Part shown: positions 5,755 through 11,947 of the stretch, piece after piece
Numbering within the stretch: the first letter of the stretch is position 1
How the letters are laid out: every line of letters starts with the position of its first letter
Assembly (NCBI GenBank): GCA_013331535.1
Contig: DUGF01000106.1
Span: forward strand, 1-13,207
DNA: 13,207 nucleotides
DNA from: Microcaldota archaeon
Lineage (GTDB): Archaea > Micrarchaeota > Micrarchaeia > Anstonellales > Bilamarchaeaceae
Reading direction: 5' to 3'
Position numbers and translations under genes: made by a program
The notes under the pieces: model-generated
Databases searched by the model: none
Told to the model about the DNA's origin: nothing
The model's input: only the letters and a program-made list of their open reading frames with translations

Positions 5755-6420
5755 TCAAGAATCAATACGAATTATTCCTCCGCGTTTGGTTAGCAGCTTC
5801 TCGACAGATTCTGGGTCGTCTAAATTAACGTAACTGCCTTCCACCTTTGCATTGTTAAAATTTGTTATAAATTTCAAAAACCTTGCAGCATTTTCTTTTG
5901 TCATCAAAATATAACTTGGATGTCCAACGCGACCAAATCTGTATATGTCGTAAAAATTATCAAAATATCCGTTCTCACATATAAAACTGCGCAAATCTTT
6001 GCATTGTTCTTGGAATCCGATAGAAATTAATATATAATTTTTTGCAGGCAGGATTTGCACCCAAGATGGTAACCACCAGAAAATCTTGATGCGATCAAAC
6101 AACCCCGTAGAGAGATTTTTTATCTCGCTGCTATCAAAGTGGACAGTTAATTTCTCACGTGCAGGACTTAATAGAAATGGGATGTAGGCTCTCACGATAG
6201 TTACAAACAAAAGCGGACCTAGACTAAACACCATAAATAATAATAAAAACCTGAGAGGATCCTTATAAACTACTGCCACAATTAAGCCAAAGACTAATCC
6301 AACAAAGGCCAGAATTTTGGCAACTTTTTTATATGGAAAAAATAGATCTTCCAATTCAGAATCACTGCAGTCAAGCATCTCTTTCTTACTTAGTCCGCAG
6401 AACACCTTTGTTTCACTCAT
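5755..6420 (-). CDS. Hypothetical protein with two membrane segments
   Basis: I do not recognise this 221-residue protein. The N-terminal 30 residues are soluble and acidic. Two hydrophobic segments lie at about 34-52 and 57-82, separated by a short Y-K-D-P turn, so both ends face the same side. The C-terminal ~135 residues are mixed alpha/beta with many aromatics (I-F-W-W-L-P-S-W-V, N-F-Y-D-I-Y-R-F-G-R-V-G-H-P-S-Y) and no obvious catalytic motif. The ATG overlaps the stop of the DUF357 gene as ATGA, so the two are translationally coupled. The single-pair membrane anchor and cytoplasmic domain could fit a scaffold or sensor, but nothing visible supports a specific function. Base composition is more AT-rich than the neighbouring ksgA. 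Confidence 0.7.
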   Translation of the reverse strand: MSETKVFCGLSKKEMLDCSDSELEDLFFPYKKVAKILAFVGLVFGLIVAVVYKDPLRFLLLFMVFSLGPLLFVTIVRAYIPFLLSPAREKLTVHFDSSEIKNLSTGLFDRIKIFWWLPSWVQILPAKNYILISIGFQEQCKDLRSFICENGYFDNFYDIYRFGRVGHPSYILMTKENAARFLKFITNFNNAKVEGSYVNLDDPESVEKLLTKRGGIIRIDS

Positions 6421-6659
6421 TTTTTCCCCTCCGCAATCAGCAAACCGTCAATTATCCCATACGCGTAATTCGCCGCCCCAAATGCGGTGAAATAATCCGT
6501 CTTCTCAAAATAGTGCTTTGCATCCTTGTAATAATTCTCTGCCCACTCGTACACTGCGCCATGTTTCTCAGCAAAACCTAGCTTTTGGAACTCAACAAGT
6601 ATCTCCTTAAGTTTCTCAATGTCCTTATGTGCTCTTTCACGTTCGTCCATCAAAGCCAT
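6417..6659 (-). CDS. DUF357-family archaeal protein
   Basis: An 80-residue all-helical protein. The core E-N-Y-Y-K-D-A-K-H-Y-F-E-K followed by D-Y-F-T-A-F-G-A-A-N-Y-A-Y-G-I-I-D-G-L-L matches the archaeal DUF357 family. That family is of similar size and has no established function; the helical-hairpin layout resembles small HEPN- or TPR-like helical domains. The ATG at 6659 is taken as the start; a second ATG at 6650 would remove only three residues. Its stop overlaps the start of the two-TM protein by four bases, forming a two-gene unit. It diverges from csl4 across an 87-bp spacer with TATA-like sequences for both directions. Confidence 0.82.
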   Translation of the reverse strand: MALMDERERAHKDIEKLKEILVEFQKLGFAEKHGAVYEWAENYYKDAKHYFEKTDYFTAFGAANYAYGIIDGLLIAEGKK

Positions 6660-6679
6660 ACATTTAATAACCTTACAAG

Positions 6680-6720
6680 AGAATATAAACTTAGCTTTCT
6701 ATTTAAAGTTAGCTTTCTTT
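6680..6720. promoter_or_regulatory. Divergent promoter region between DUF357 and csl4
   Basis: For csl4, TATTTAAA (6700-6707) lies about 40 nt before the ATG at 6747, which places transcription start near 6730 and leaves a short leader with a ribosome site. For DUF357, the minus-strand GTTTATATTC (6681-6690) lies about 25 nt before its ATG, fitting a leaderless message. A 10-bp direct repeat TTAGCTTTCT at 6691-6700 and 6709-6718 brackets the csl4 box and could be a regulator site. Confidence 0.45.
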
Positions 6721-6746
6721 TTGTTTGATTATAACGAGTGATACTG

Positions 6747-7361
6747 ATGGATAAAACTCACGATTCAAGACCCGAGCTTCAAGACACGAAACCGTCTAAA
6801 CGCGAAACCGGCAAACTCGTAGAGCCAGGCACATACCTAGCCGGTGCAGAGGAAGTACTTCCGGGCCGGGGCACCTTTAGCGAGAATGATGAGATTTTTG
6901 CTGCAACATTTGGTCATGTAGCATCAACTTCAAAAGATGCAATTGTTGATTCAAAGAAGCGCATTCTTAAGATAATCGTGGGAACAGATGTTTACGGAAT
7001 TGTAACCAACGTTATGGATAGTAAGGCGCTTCTTCAGATTATTCCCCTAAGCGATGATAAAGATGCGAGATTTCCTCCTTCTGAAACCGCAGTGCTGAAA
7101 GTATCTTCTATTTCTCCATCATTCATCCGTGATATCCGTGATGGAATACGTATAGGCGACATTGTCCGCGCAAAGGTTTTCTCCACGCGCGATGGAATGG
7201 AAATAAGCATGCGTGAATCAACAGAATATGGCGTCATAAAAGCCTTCTGCTCAAGGTGCAGGCATAACATGATTCTTAAATCTGGTGGTCGTCTTATGTG
7301 CAGTTCATGCGGCTGGATGGAAAGTCGCAAGATTTCAAAATTCTATTCTCTTAAGGAATAA
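6747..7361 (+). CDS. csl4: Exosome RNA-binding subunit Csl4
   Basis: A 204-residue cap subunit of the archaeal exosome, which feeds RNA to the Rrp41/Rrp42 core for 3' decay and tailing. The N-terminal domain shows P-G-T-Y-L-x-x-x-E-E-V-L-P-G-x-G-T (27-43). The central S1-type RNA-binding domain spans about 78-155 (D-V-Y-G-I-V-T-N-V ... I-R-I-G-D-I-V-R-A-K-V ... E-I-S-M). The C-terminal zinc ribbon has Cys168/171 and Cys185/188 with C-G-W. All expected domains are present; a polar N-terminal stretch of about 22 residues is extra. I prefer the ATG at 6747, with GTGAT just upstream; a GTG at 6738 would add three residues. rpoL follows 19 bp downstream, so an RNA decay subunit and a polymerase subunit share a likely operon. 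Confidence 0.95.
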   Translation: MDKTHDSRPELQDTKPSKRETGKLVEPGTYLAGAEEVLPGRGTFSENDEIFAATFGHVASTSKDAIVDSKKRILKIIVGTDVYGIVTNVMDSKALLQIIPLSDDKDARFPPSETAVLKVSSISPSFIRDIRDGIRIGDIVRAKVFSTRDGMEISMRESTEYGVIKAFCSRCRHNMILKSGGRLMCSSCGWMESRKISKFYSLKE

Positions 7362-7380
7362 TATTCTGTGAGGTGTTGTT

Positions 7381-7656
7381 ATGGAAGTTTTGATTTTGAC
7401 AAATGAAAAAGGAACGCTTGAATTTGAAATGAAAGATAGTGATTCATCGCTTGGAAATCTTCTTGCTTCAAAACTTAATGATGAAAAAGGAGTGGAATTC
7501 GCTGGTTTTAAGGTAGAGCACCCATCTGAAAACAGGTGCAGAGTTATAGTTAAAACAAAGAAAGGTGACCCTGTCAAGCTTGTAGGAGAAAAGCTTTCTG
7601 AAATAGAAGAGGAGCTTGAGGCATTCAAAAAGGATTTTAAGGCAGCAGTGAAATAA
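7381..7656 (+). CDS. rpoL: DNA-directed RNA polymerase subunit L (Rpo11)
   Basis: A 91-residue homologue of archaeal Rpo11/eukaryotic Rpb11. It pairs with Rpo3 to form the alpha-like assembly platform of RNA polymerase. The core L-G-N-L-L-A-S-K-L-N followed by G-V-E-F-A-G-F-K-V-E-H-P (about 24-48) is diagnostic; the C-terminal half is an amphipathic helix (K-L-V-G-E-K-L-S-E-I-E-E-E-L-E). The length is normal. The ATG at 7381 is preceded by GAGGTG at 7370-7375, a good ribosome site with 5-nt spacing. It follows csl4 closely and is followed by a 205-bp structured gap. Confidence 0.95.
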   Translation: MEVLILTNEKGTLEFEMKDSDSSLGNLLASKLNDEKGVEFAGFKVEHPSENRCRVIVKTKKGDPVKLVGEKLSEIEEELEAFKKDFKAAVK

Positions 7657-7663
7657 ATTATCC

Positions 7664-7735
7664 TGAGACAAAAAAGTTTTTCCAGTGAGCAAAGCTCACT
7701 AGCTCTCCAGAAACTTCGTTTCTGAAGATGTCTCA
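7664..7735 (+). other. Three-way-junction-like structured element after rpoL
   Basis: TGAGACA (7664-7670) pairs with TGTCTCA (7729-7735). Inside lie two perfect hairpins: AGTGAGC (7684-7690) with GCTCACT (7694-7700) around AAA, and CAGAAAC (7708-7714) with GTTTCTG (7718-7724) around TTC. Three nested 7-bp perfect stems in 72 bases are unlikely by chance. The element begins 8 bp after the rpoL stop. It may be a transcription-end structure, a processed small RNA or a leader element of the next gene. It matches no RNA family I recognise. Confidence 0.65.
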
Positions 7736-7738
7736 ATC

Positions 7739-7801
7739 TATACACAACCAGCGAGATAAGACTATGGCAAAGAATCGGAAAAACTTAGTTGGTTGTGTAT
7801 A
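7739..7801 (+). repeat. 12-bp perfect inverted repeat forming a long stem
   Basis: TATACACAACCA (7739-7750) is the exact reverse complement of TGGTTGTGTATA (7790-7801). The stem can extend inward by a G-U and a C-G pair, and TAAG (7757-7760) can pair with CTTA (7784-7787) after a GAGA bulge. It sits 3 bp after the three-way element, so 7664-7801 could be one structured RNA. There is no clear target-site duplication that would support a mobile element. Confidence 0.65.
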
Positions 7802-7861
7802 TCAGTGAATGCTATTCTCACCCAAACTATCGGTGAATAATATTCCAACTGTCGTGTTCTT
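7802..7861 (+). promoter_or_regulatory. Leader region of the signal-peptidase-like gene
   Basis: Two related 14-mers, GTGAATGCTATTCT (7805-7818) and GTGAATAATATTCC (7833-7846), lie here. TCACC (7818-7822) can pair with GGTGA (7832-7836). The AT-rich part of the second 14-mer is about 22 nt before the ATG at 7862 and could be a TATA element for a leaderless message. No ribosome site is adjacent to the ATG. Confidence 0.3.
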
Positions 7862-8881
7862 ATGAAACTAAGCGATGCGCTCCGCTCACCAAAATACCAG
7901 GTCGTTATACTGGCAGTTTTGCTTGTTCTTTATCTTTTATCCCCAAACGATTTTTTCAGGGTTGTTTTTGGTATCTTAACTGCTTTCACATTCCTGGCAA
8001 TGGTTGCACTTGAAATGAAATCAGGTGTTGATCAGCAGGGATGGAAAAACGAAATCAAGGATACCGCGGTGCTAATTATCGTGGTCCTGATATTCTGGTT
8101 TGCAATACAGTTTATCCTAAATACCTCCTCCCCAATATCTGCGGTTGTTACCTGCAGCATGCTTCCAAATCTCGAGCGTGGGGATTTTGCAATTGTGCAG
8201 GGTGCGATTCCGAATGCACACGAAATAGAACTGACAAAAGCTGAACTTCAGCAATTATTCGGAAAAAGCACGCTTACTTTTAATGGCACGGATACTGAAG
8301 TTTTCGGTTCTGCATATTCATATTGCCTTGGAATTGGCGTCGGAAGTCCGCTTTGCGCAGCGTTCGTAACCAATCCGGAATCAATAAAAGAAATCCGTGG
8401 ACCATTGGAATTCAAATATTTAAAATGCAATCTTGATAAGAAATCAAAGGGCGGTGGAAATGGAGGAGGAGTCGGTAGCGGTGGCGCAATCGTCCAATAC
8501 GAAGAGCCATGTGTCAGCGAGGTAGTTCTAATCAAAAGCGGAAAATCATTCAAGCCAAACTACAATAACGATGTTATCGTCTACCAACCTGCGAAATACG
8601 AATATTATTCGCTTAGCGGGGATATAATTCATCGGGCATACTTCAAAATAAAGGTATCAGAAACCGGGGATTTATATTTTCTTTCAAAAGGGGACAACAA
8701 TCCTGTATTGGACATTCAGGTTTTTGATTATTATATAGGAATGGGCAATGAGCCGATTTCAAAACAAAAACTAAAGGGAAAATTGATCGCAAAGGTTCCG
8801 CTTCTCGGCTATTACAAACTCCTTTTATCAGGTTTCTTCACAGAGCCACCACAGTGCGCAACGCAATTGGAACAGAAATAA
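7862..8881 (+). CDS. Signal peptidase I-like protease with a large insertion
   Basis: A 339-residue membrane protein with three N-terminal hydrophobic segments (about 13-29, 31-50 and 67-87), then the signal-peptidase catalytic domain. The nucleophile region is T-C-S-M-L-P-N-L-E-R-G-D (Ser99), followed much later by G-D-I-I-H-R-A (His257) and L-S-K-G-D-N-N (Asp278) with a further Asp at 284. The Ser/His/Asp layout matches archaeal and ER-type enzymes (family S26B), not the bacterial Ser/Lys dyad. The closing V-P-L-L-G-Y is also typical. Ser and His are 158 residues apart, far more than in compact archaeal enzymes. The extra part includes a four-Cys region (155, 165, 189, 217) and a Gly-rich linker at 197-208. 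Cleavage of secretory signal peptides at the outer membrane face is likely; a more specialised substrate is possible. Confidence 0.85.
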   Translation: MKLSDALRSPKYQVVILAVLLVLYLLSPNDFFRVVFGILTAFTFLAMVALEMKSGVDQQGWKNEIKDTAVLIIVVLIFWFAIQFILNTSSPISAVVTCSMLPNLERGDFAIVQGAIPNAHEIELTKAELQQLFGKSTLTFNGTDTEVFGSAYSYCLGIGVGSPLCAAFVTNPESIKEIRGPLEFKYLKCNLDKKSKGGGNGGGVGSGGAIVQYEEPCVSEVVLIKSGKSFKPNYNNDVIVYQPAKYEYYSLSGDIIHRAYFKIKVSETGDLYFLSKGDNNPVLDIQVFDYYIGMGNEPISKQKLKGKLIAKVPLLGYYKLLLSGFFTEPPQCATQLEQK

Positions 8882-8904
8882 TCCGTTTTTTACAAAATAG
8901 ACTG

Positions 8905-9708
8905 TTATCCGTAATGGCTGTCTCCGAATTCCAGGGTTAAAATCTGTCTCAACCTGTCTGTTAATCCGTCCTTTTCCTTTTTGGACAGTTTAAGTCCATC
9001 TATTTTCTGGTCCCATTTGGCAAGCGCCGAGGCTATCCTTTGGAGGGTCTGCTCCCGCTCAGTGCACGTGGCATACTCAAGAAGTGATTTTAGTGCATAT
9101 GGCGAAGTACTTTCTCCAAGCGTGTCTATTACCGCATTCTTTAGCATGTGCATAGATTCTGCTTCTATAGACGAGAAAAACGTGAAATGATATGTTAATA
9201 GTTTCGCTGCGTCATCGCCTTCAAGTCTTCCAAGCAACCTTACTAGTGCAATAAGTCCCTCTAACGAGAAATTATAATTAAACATGGCCCTATACACGTT
9301 TATTCTGATCTGGGAAGGGTCTGCAGTTGGTAATTTCCTTTTGAAATGTTCGAAATTGTGCATTGTTTTCATATCCGCGGCCTGCGAAAGGTTTTCATGA
9401 ATCATATAAAGTATCATCTGCTTTACCGTATCATCTTCCTTTGCATACGCGTCAATGATTCGATTCTCTGCCTGAATTCTGGAATCCTCCTTTGTAGCAA
9501 CAGGATAGAATCTGAATGCAAAAAATGCCTGTTCAATTTCCTTAATCAATGCTGCCATGCGTTCGTCTTTCTTTCGTTCCTCCTCGCTCTTTTCCGGCTG
9601 AGGCGGTGTCTGAGGCGGGCTAGGCGATTGCGCAGGGTTCTGGTTCCCGTTTTTCTTTGCGTCCTTTATTTCCTTTATTCCGCCCGTTTCTTTTTTTTCC
9701 TCTGGCAT
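8905..9708 (-). CDS. Helical-repeat hypothetical protein with Pro-rich linker
   Basis: A 267-residue soluble protein I do not recognise. Residues 1-50 are low-complexity: Lys/Glu-rich, then a Pro/Gln stretch at about 25-39, then a charged helix (E-E-E-R-K-K-D-E-R). The remainder is all-helical with HEAT-like character, for example A-V-I-D-T-L-G-E-S-T-S-P-Y-A-L-K-S-L-L-E-Y-A (192-213). There is no signal peptide or membrane segment. The start is the ATG at 9708, preceded on its strand by GTGAT. The open frame extends 47 codons further, but that would overlap the divergent pyrophosphatase gene and lacks a ribosome site. A protein-binding scaffold role would fit the repeats but is inference. It converges with the signal-peptidase-like gene, 23 bp apart. 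Confidence 0.75.
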   Translation of the reverse strand: MPEEKKETGGIKEIKDAKKNGNQNPAQSPSPPQTPPQPEKSEEERKKDERMAALIKEIEQAFFAFRFYPVATKEDSRIQAENRIIDAYAKEDDTVKQMILYMIHENLSQAADMKTMHNFEHFKRKLPTADPSQIRINVYRAMFNYNFSLEGLIALVRLLGRLEGDDAAKLLTYHFTFFSSIEAESMHMLKNAVIDTLGESTSPYALKSLLEYATCTEREQTLQRIASALAKWDQKIDGLKLSKKEKDGLTDRLRQILTLEFGDSHYG

Positions 9709-9757
9709 AAGAATCACTTTAAAGCATCTGCTTCTTATATTATTCTCAGGTGGTTTT

Positions 9758-10333
9758 TTGAATCCTACGCATAATCGTGAATTGTATTTTGCCACAAGCA
9801 ATCCCCACAAATTCGGAGAGGCAAAGCCAATTCTTGCGGCCTCCGGCATAATTATACTTCACCTTCCATTTGTCCATGATGAAATCCGCTCGGATAGTCT
9901 AGAGGAAATCGCGCTTGAGGCTGTTTCCGTAGCATTCTCCAAGCTAAAAAAACCTGTTTTCGTCGAGGATACAGGTCTTTTCATTAATGCGCTGAATGGT
10001 TTTCCAGGAACATATTCTGCATGGGTTCAGAAGTAGATTGGAAATGAAGGGATTTTGCGCCTTCTCAGAGCAATTCCGCCTAAAGAGCGTTCTGCTGTTT
10101 TTCGCACAGCAATCGCTTACGCGGACAATGACGGAAAAACAAAAACATTCATAGGAGAGTGCGCAGGTTCTATCTCGCTAAAAATACGTGGAAAAGGCGG
10201 CTTTGGTTATGATTCCATCTTTATTCCGGATGGTCACACTGTTACATTTGCCGAAAACGTAAGTTTAAAAAACAACCTCTCACATAGATATAAATCCTTA
10301 CGGCTTTTTGCTGATTACTATTTATCTATGTGA
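9758..10333 (+). pseudogene. XTP/dITP pyrophosphatase (HAM1/RdgB) with an in-frame TAG
   Basis: The frame encodes a full-length non-canonical purine NTP pyrophosphatase, which hydrolyses XTP/dITP/ITP to the monophosphate and cleans the nucleotide pool. It is interrupted by one TAG at 10034-10036 (codon 93). Before it stand F-A-T-S-N-P-H-K-F (11-19, substrate-binding S/T-x-N-x-x-K), V-E-D-T-G-L (69-74, catalytic Asp) and G-F-P-G-T-Y-S. After it, in the same frame, stand I-G-N-E-G-I-L, G-G-F-G-Y-D-S-I-F and S-H-R. Methanogen homologues carry Thr at the interrupted position (V-Q-E-T-I-G-N-E-G, from memory). All else appears intact, so this is a very recent nonsense change, a sequencing error or read-through. 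The start is TTG at 9758, 4 nt after CAGGTGG (9747-9753); no ATG is available. It diverges from the helical-repeat gene by 49 bp. Confidence 0.88.
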
Positions 10334-10370
10334 ATAGTCGTATTGTCTCGTATTGTATTTAGGTGAATTA

Positions 10371-10439
10371 ATGGCATGGAGGAAACCAAGTGGGTTTTCG
10401 ACAGATTTGAACCGTAGTTCAAATGGATGGAGAATTTGA
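10371..10439 (+). CDS. Possible 22-codon leader ORF before uS15
   Basis: ATG at 10371 follows AGGTG (10361-10365) by 5 nt, a better ribosome site than that of the uS15 gene itself. The ORF reads M-A-W-R-K-P-S-G-F-S-T-D and stops at TGA 10437-10439, 34 bp before the uS15 start. It contains a perfect 7-bp hairpin, TTTGAAC (10406-10412) and GTTCAAA (10417-10423), around CGTA. Either a translated leader peptide or chance; I do not recognise the peptide as a known small protein. Confidence 0.3.
   Translation: MAWRKPSGFSTDLNRSSNGWRI
10406..10423 (+). other. Perfect hairpin in the uS15 leader
   Basis: TTTGAAC and GTTCAAA form a 7-bp stem with a CGTA loop about 50 nt before the uS15 start. Ribosomal protein leaders often carry autoregulatory structures; bacterial S15 is a known example. 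Such a role here is inference. The stem shares the GTTCAAA core with the repeat upstream of ksgA. Confidence 0.5.
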
Positions 10440-10473
10440 AAAATTCGACAGTATAAAAATTCGGGGAATTTTT

Positions 10474-10929
10474 ATGGCACGATTACATTCAAAGAAGAAA
10501 GGGAAGGCCGGTACGAAGATGCCTAAGCAGAAGTCTGTACCAGAATGGGTATCGGTTTCTAAGGCAGATTTAACTGCATTGGTTGTAAAGATGGCGAAGG
10601 AGGGCGTTCCGCCTTCCAAAATAGGTCTGGCTCTGCGCGACTTAAAAGGTGTCCCGAGTATCCGAGCGATTACAGGAAGACGCATGTGTGATTTGCTTAG
10701 TGACGAAGGCGTTACATCCGAATATCCCGAAGATCTTATTGCTCTTATCAAAAAGGCAGTGAAAATACGCACCCATCTAAAGGATTCAACTGCTGATACT
10801 CACAATGCTGTCAAGCTTTCTCATGTGGAGTCCAAGATAAATCGTCTTGTAAAATACTATTCTCGCACAGGAAGAATTCCGAAGAACTGGAGATACTCCC
10901 CGGAAAAGGCGGCTTTGCTGGTTAAATGA
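10474..10929 (+). CDS. rps15: 30S ribosomal protein uS15
   Basis: A 151-residue small-subunit protein that binds the central domain of 16S rRNA. It has the archaeal/eukaryotic form: a basic start M-A-R-L-H-S-K-K-K-G-K-A-G, an extra N-terminal helical region and then the conserved S15 core. The core includes the D-T-H-N-A-V-K-L-S-H-V-E-S-K-I-N-R-L-V-K-Y-Y segment (about 109-130). Length is normal for archaea. I place the start at the ATG at 10474 because the M-A-R-x-H-S motif is the family N-terminus; the open frame from 10423 adds 17 unrelated residues. GGGG at 10463-10466 is a modest ribosome site. It precedes eS1 by 24 bp. Confidence 0.97.
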   Translation: MARLHSKKKGKAGTKMPKQKSVPEWVSVSKADLTALVVKMAKEGVPPSKIGLALRDLKGVPSIRAITGRRMCDLLSDEGVTSEYPEDLIALIKKAVKIRTHLKDSTADTHNAVKLSHVESKINRLVKYYSRTGRIPKNWRYSPEKAALLVK

Positions 10930-10953
10930 TATTTCTATACGTAGGTTGATGTA

Positions 10954-11544
10954 ATGGCTGATAAAAAATCCAAAGTAGTTGATAAATGGAAGACAAAGGT
11001 ATGGTACTCTGTCCTTGCTCCAGAAATGTTTGAAGGAAAAGAGATAGCAGAGGTGGTGGCGTCTGACGAAAAGCTTCTTCAGAACAGGATTGTAAAATGC
11101 AGTCTTATGGAAATGATTGGTTCGGGCAGCCAAAATGCGATGTTTACAGCCTTGAGTTTCCGAGTTCATGAGGTAAGAGGAAAGAACGCCCACACAAAAT
11201 TAATTGGTCACGAGATTGCACCTTCTTATATCCGCACACTTGCAAGAAGGGGAAAAACACTCATTCACCTTGCGCTTCCTGTCAAGACAAAGGACGACGG
11301 TGCCGTAAATGTTAAGTTGGTTGCAGTCACAGGCGCACGTGTGAGTGCAAATACAAAAAAGAATCTGCTCAATACCATGCGGGACGAAGTTCTGAAAGCC
11401 GCAGAGGACTTAAGTTATGACCAGCTTATGCAGGACGTTCTTTACGGAAGACTTGCATCCAAGATTTTCAATAAACTGAAGCAAATCACATACATGAAAC
11501 GCGTTGAAGTGCGCAAGAGCGAGAAGCTTGAAGAGTTTAAGTAA
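10954..11544 (+). CDS. rps3ae: 30S ribosomal protein eS1 (S3Ae)
   Basis: A 196-residue archaeal/eukaryotic-specific small-subunit protein located near the mRNA exit on the platform. The family signature is the N-terminal K-W-K-x-K-x-W-Y-x-V-L-A-P-x-x-F (11-26), followed by I-G-H-E-I-A-P-S-Y-I-R-T-L-A-R-R and the L-L-N-T-M-R-D-E-V region. The C-terminus ends R-K-S-E-K-L-E-E-F-K. Length is normal. The ATG at 10954 is preceded by AGGTTGAT (10943-10950). Presence of eS1 rules out a bacterial source. It lies between uS15 and NAC on the same strand with gaps of about 20-25 bp, so one transcript is likely. Confidence 0.97.
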   Translation: MADKKSKVVDKWKTKVWYSVLAPEMFEGKEIAEVVASDEKLLQNRIVKCSLMEMIGSGSQNAMFTALSFRVHEVRGKNAHTKLIGHEIAPSYIRTLARRGKTLIHLALPVKTKDDGAVNVKLVAVTGARVSANTKKNLLNTMRDEVLKAAEDLSYDQLMQDVLYGRLASKIFNKLKQITYMKRVEVRKSEKLEEFK

Positions 11545-11564
11545 TTCGTCTTGCGGCTGATTTT

Positions 11565-11888
11565 ATGCTTCCAAACACGGACCCAAAACAAATGGAGCGC
11601 ATGATGAAGCAGATGGGAATAAATTCAAGGCAGATTCCCGCGTCGCGCGTAGTTATAGAAACTGATTCCGAGAACCTTATTATTGAAAATCCACAAATTA
11701 CAGAAATTTCAATGCAGGGCCAAAAGTCTTATCAAATCGCCGGAACTATTCATTCCGAATCCCGTATAAGTGAAGAAGATATCAAAATGGTGATGGAGCA
11801 AGCGGGTGTTGATAAGGAAAAGGCCACAGAATCCCTGAAAAAATCAAAAGGGGATATTGCAGCAGCGATAATGGACCTGAAGCAGTAG
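11565..11888 (+). CDS. nac: Nascent polypeptide-associated complex protein (alpha-NAC)
   Basis: A 107-residue archaeal NAC, which forms a homodimer at the ribosomal tunnel exit and contacts emerging chains. The N-terminal M-E-R-M-M-K-Q-M-G-I is the ribosome-binding-type helix. The NAC beta domain spans about 28-64, including the Q-I-T-E-I-S-M-Q-G-Q-K-S-Y-Q-I-A-G pattern. The C-terminal UBA domain (about 69-105) ends K-G-D-I-A-A-A-I-M-D-L. It terminates at TAG (11886-11888) exactly where family members end. That matters for the amber codon in the pyrophosphatase gene: TAG appears to be used as a stop here. It follows eS1 by 20 bp. Confidence 0.96.
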   Translation: MLPNTDPKQMERMMKQMGINSRQIPASRVVIETDSENLIIENPQITEISMQGQKSYQIAGTIHSESRISEEDIKMVMEQAGVDKEKATESLKKSKGDIAAAIMDLKQ

Positions 11889-11947
11889 TTCCATATTATT
11901 TTGAAAAATACCAATCAATAAAAATCTTAACCGACAATATCTGGCAT

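Noticed and set aside
7739..7801. Miniature inverted-repeat transposable element
   Set aside because: The 12-bp terminal arms fit, but no convincing target-site duplication flanks them and only part of the motif recurs in the window.
7728..7808. 26-codon ORF across the inverted repeat after rpoL
   Set aside because: It has no ribosome site and its sequence is dictated by the perfect inverted repeat; a structured element explains it better.
9709..9849. N-terminal extension of the helical-repeat protein to 314 aa
   Set aside because: It would run through the divergent pyrophosphatase 5' end and lacks a ribosome site; the ATG at 9708 has GTGAT upstream.
9758..10333. Two separate genes split at the TAG
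   Set aside because: Both halves are in the same frame, together make exactly one pyrophosphatase, and the second half has neither ribosome site nor start codon at the family boundary.
10406..10423. tRNA T-arm, because of GTTCAAAT
   Set aside because: The bases form a simple 7-bp hairpin with a CGTA loop; no acceptor stem, D-arm or anticodon arm can be drawn around it.
11886..11888. TAG of NAC as a sense codon (genome-wide recoding)
   Set aside because: The stop coincides with the normal end of the UBA domain; read-through would add only 11 unremarkable residues before TAA.
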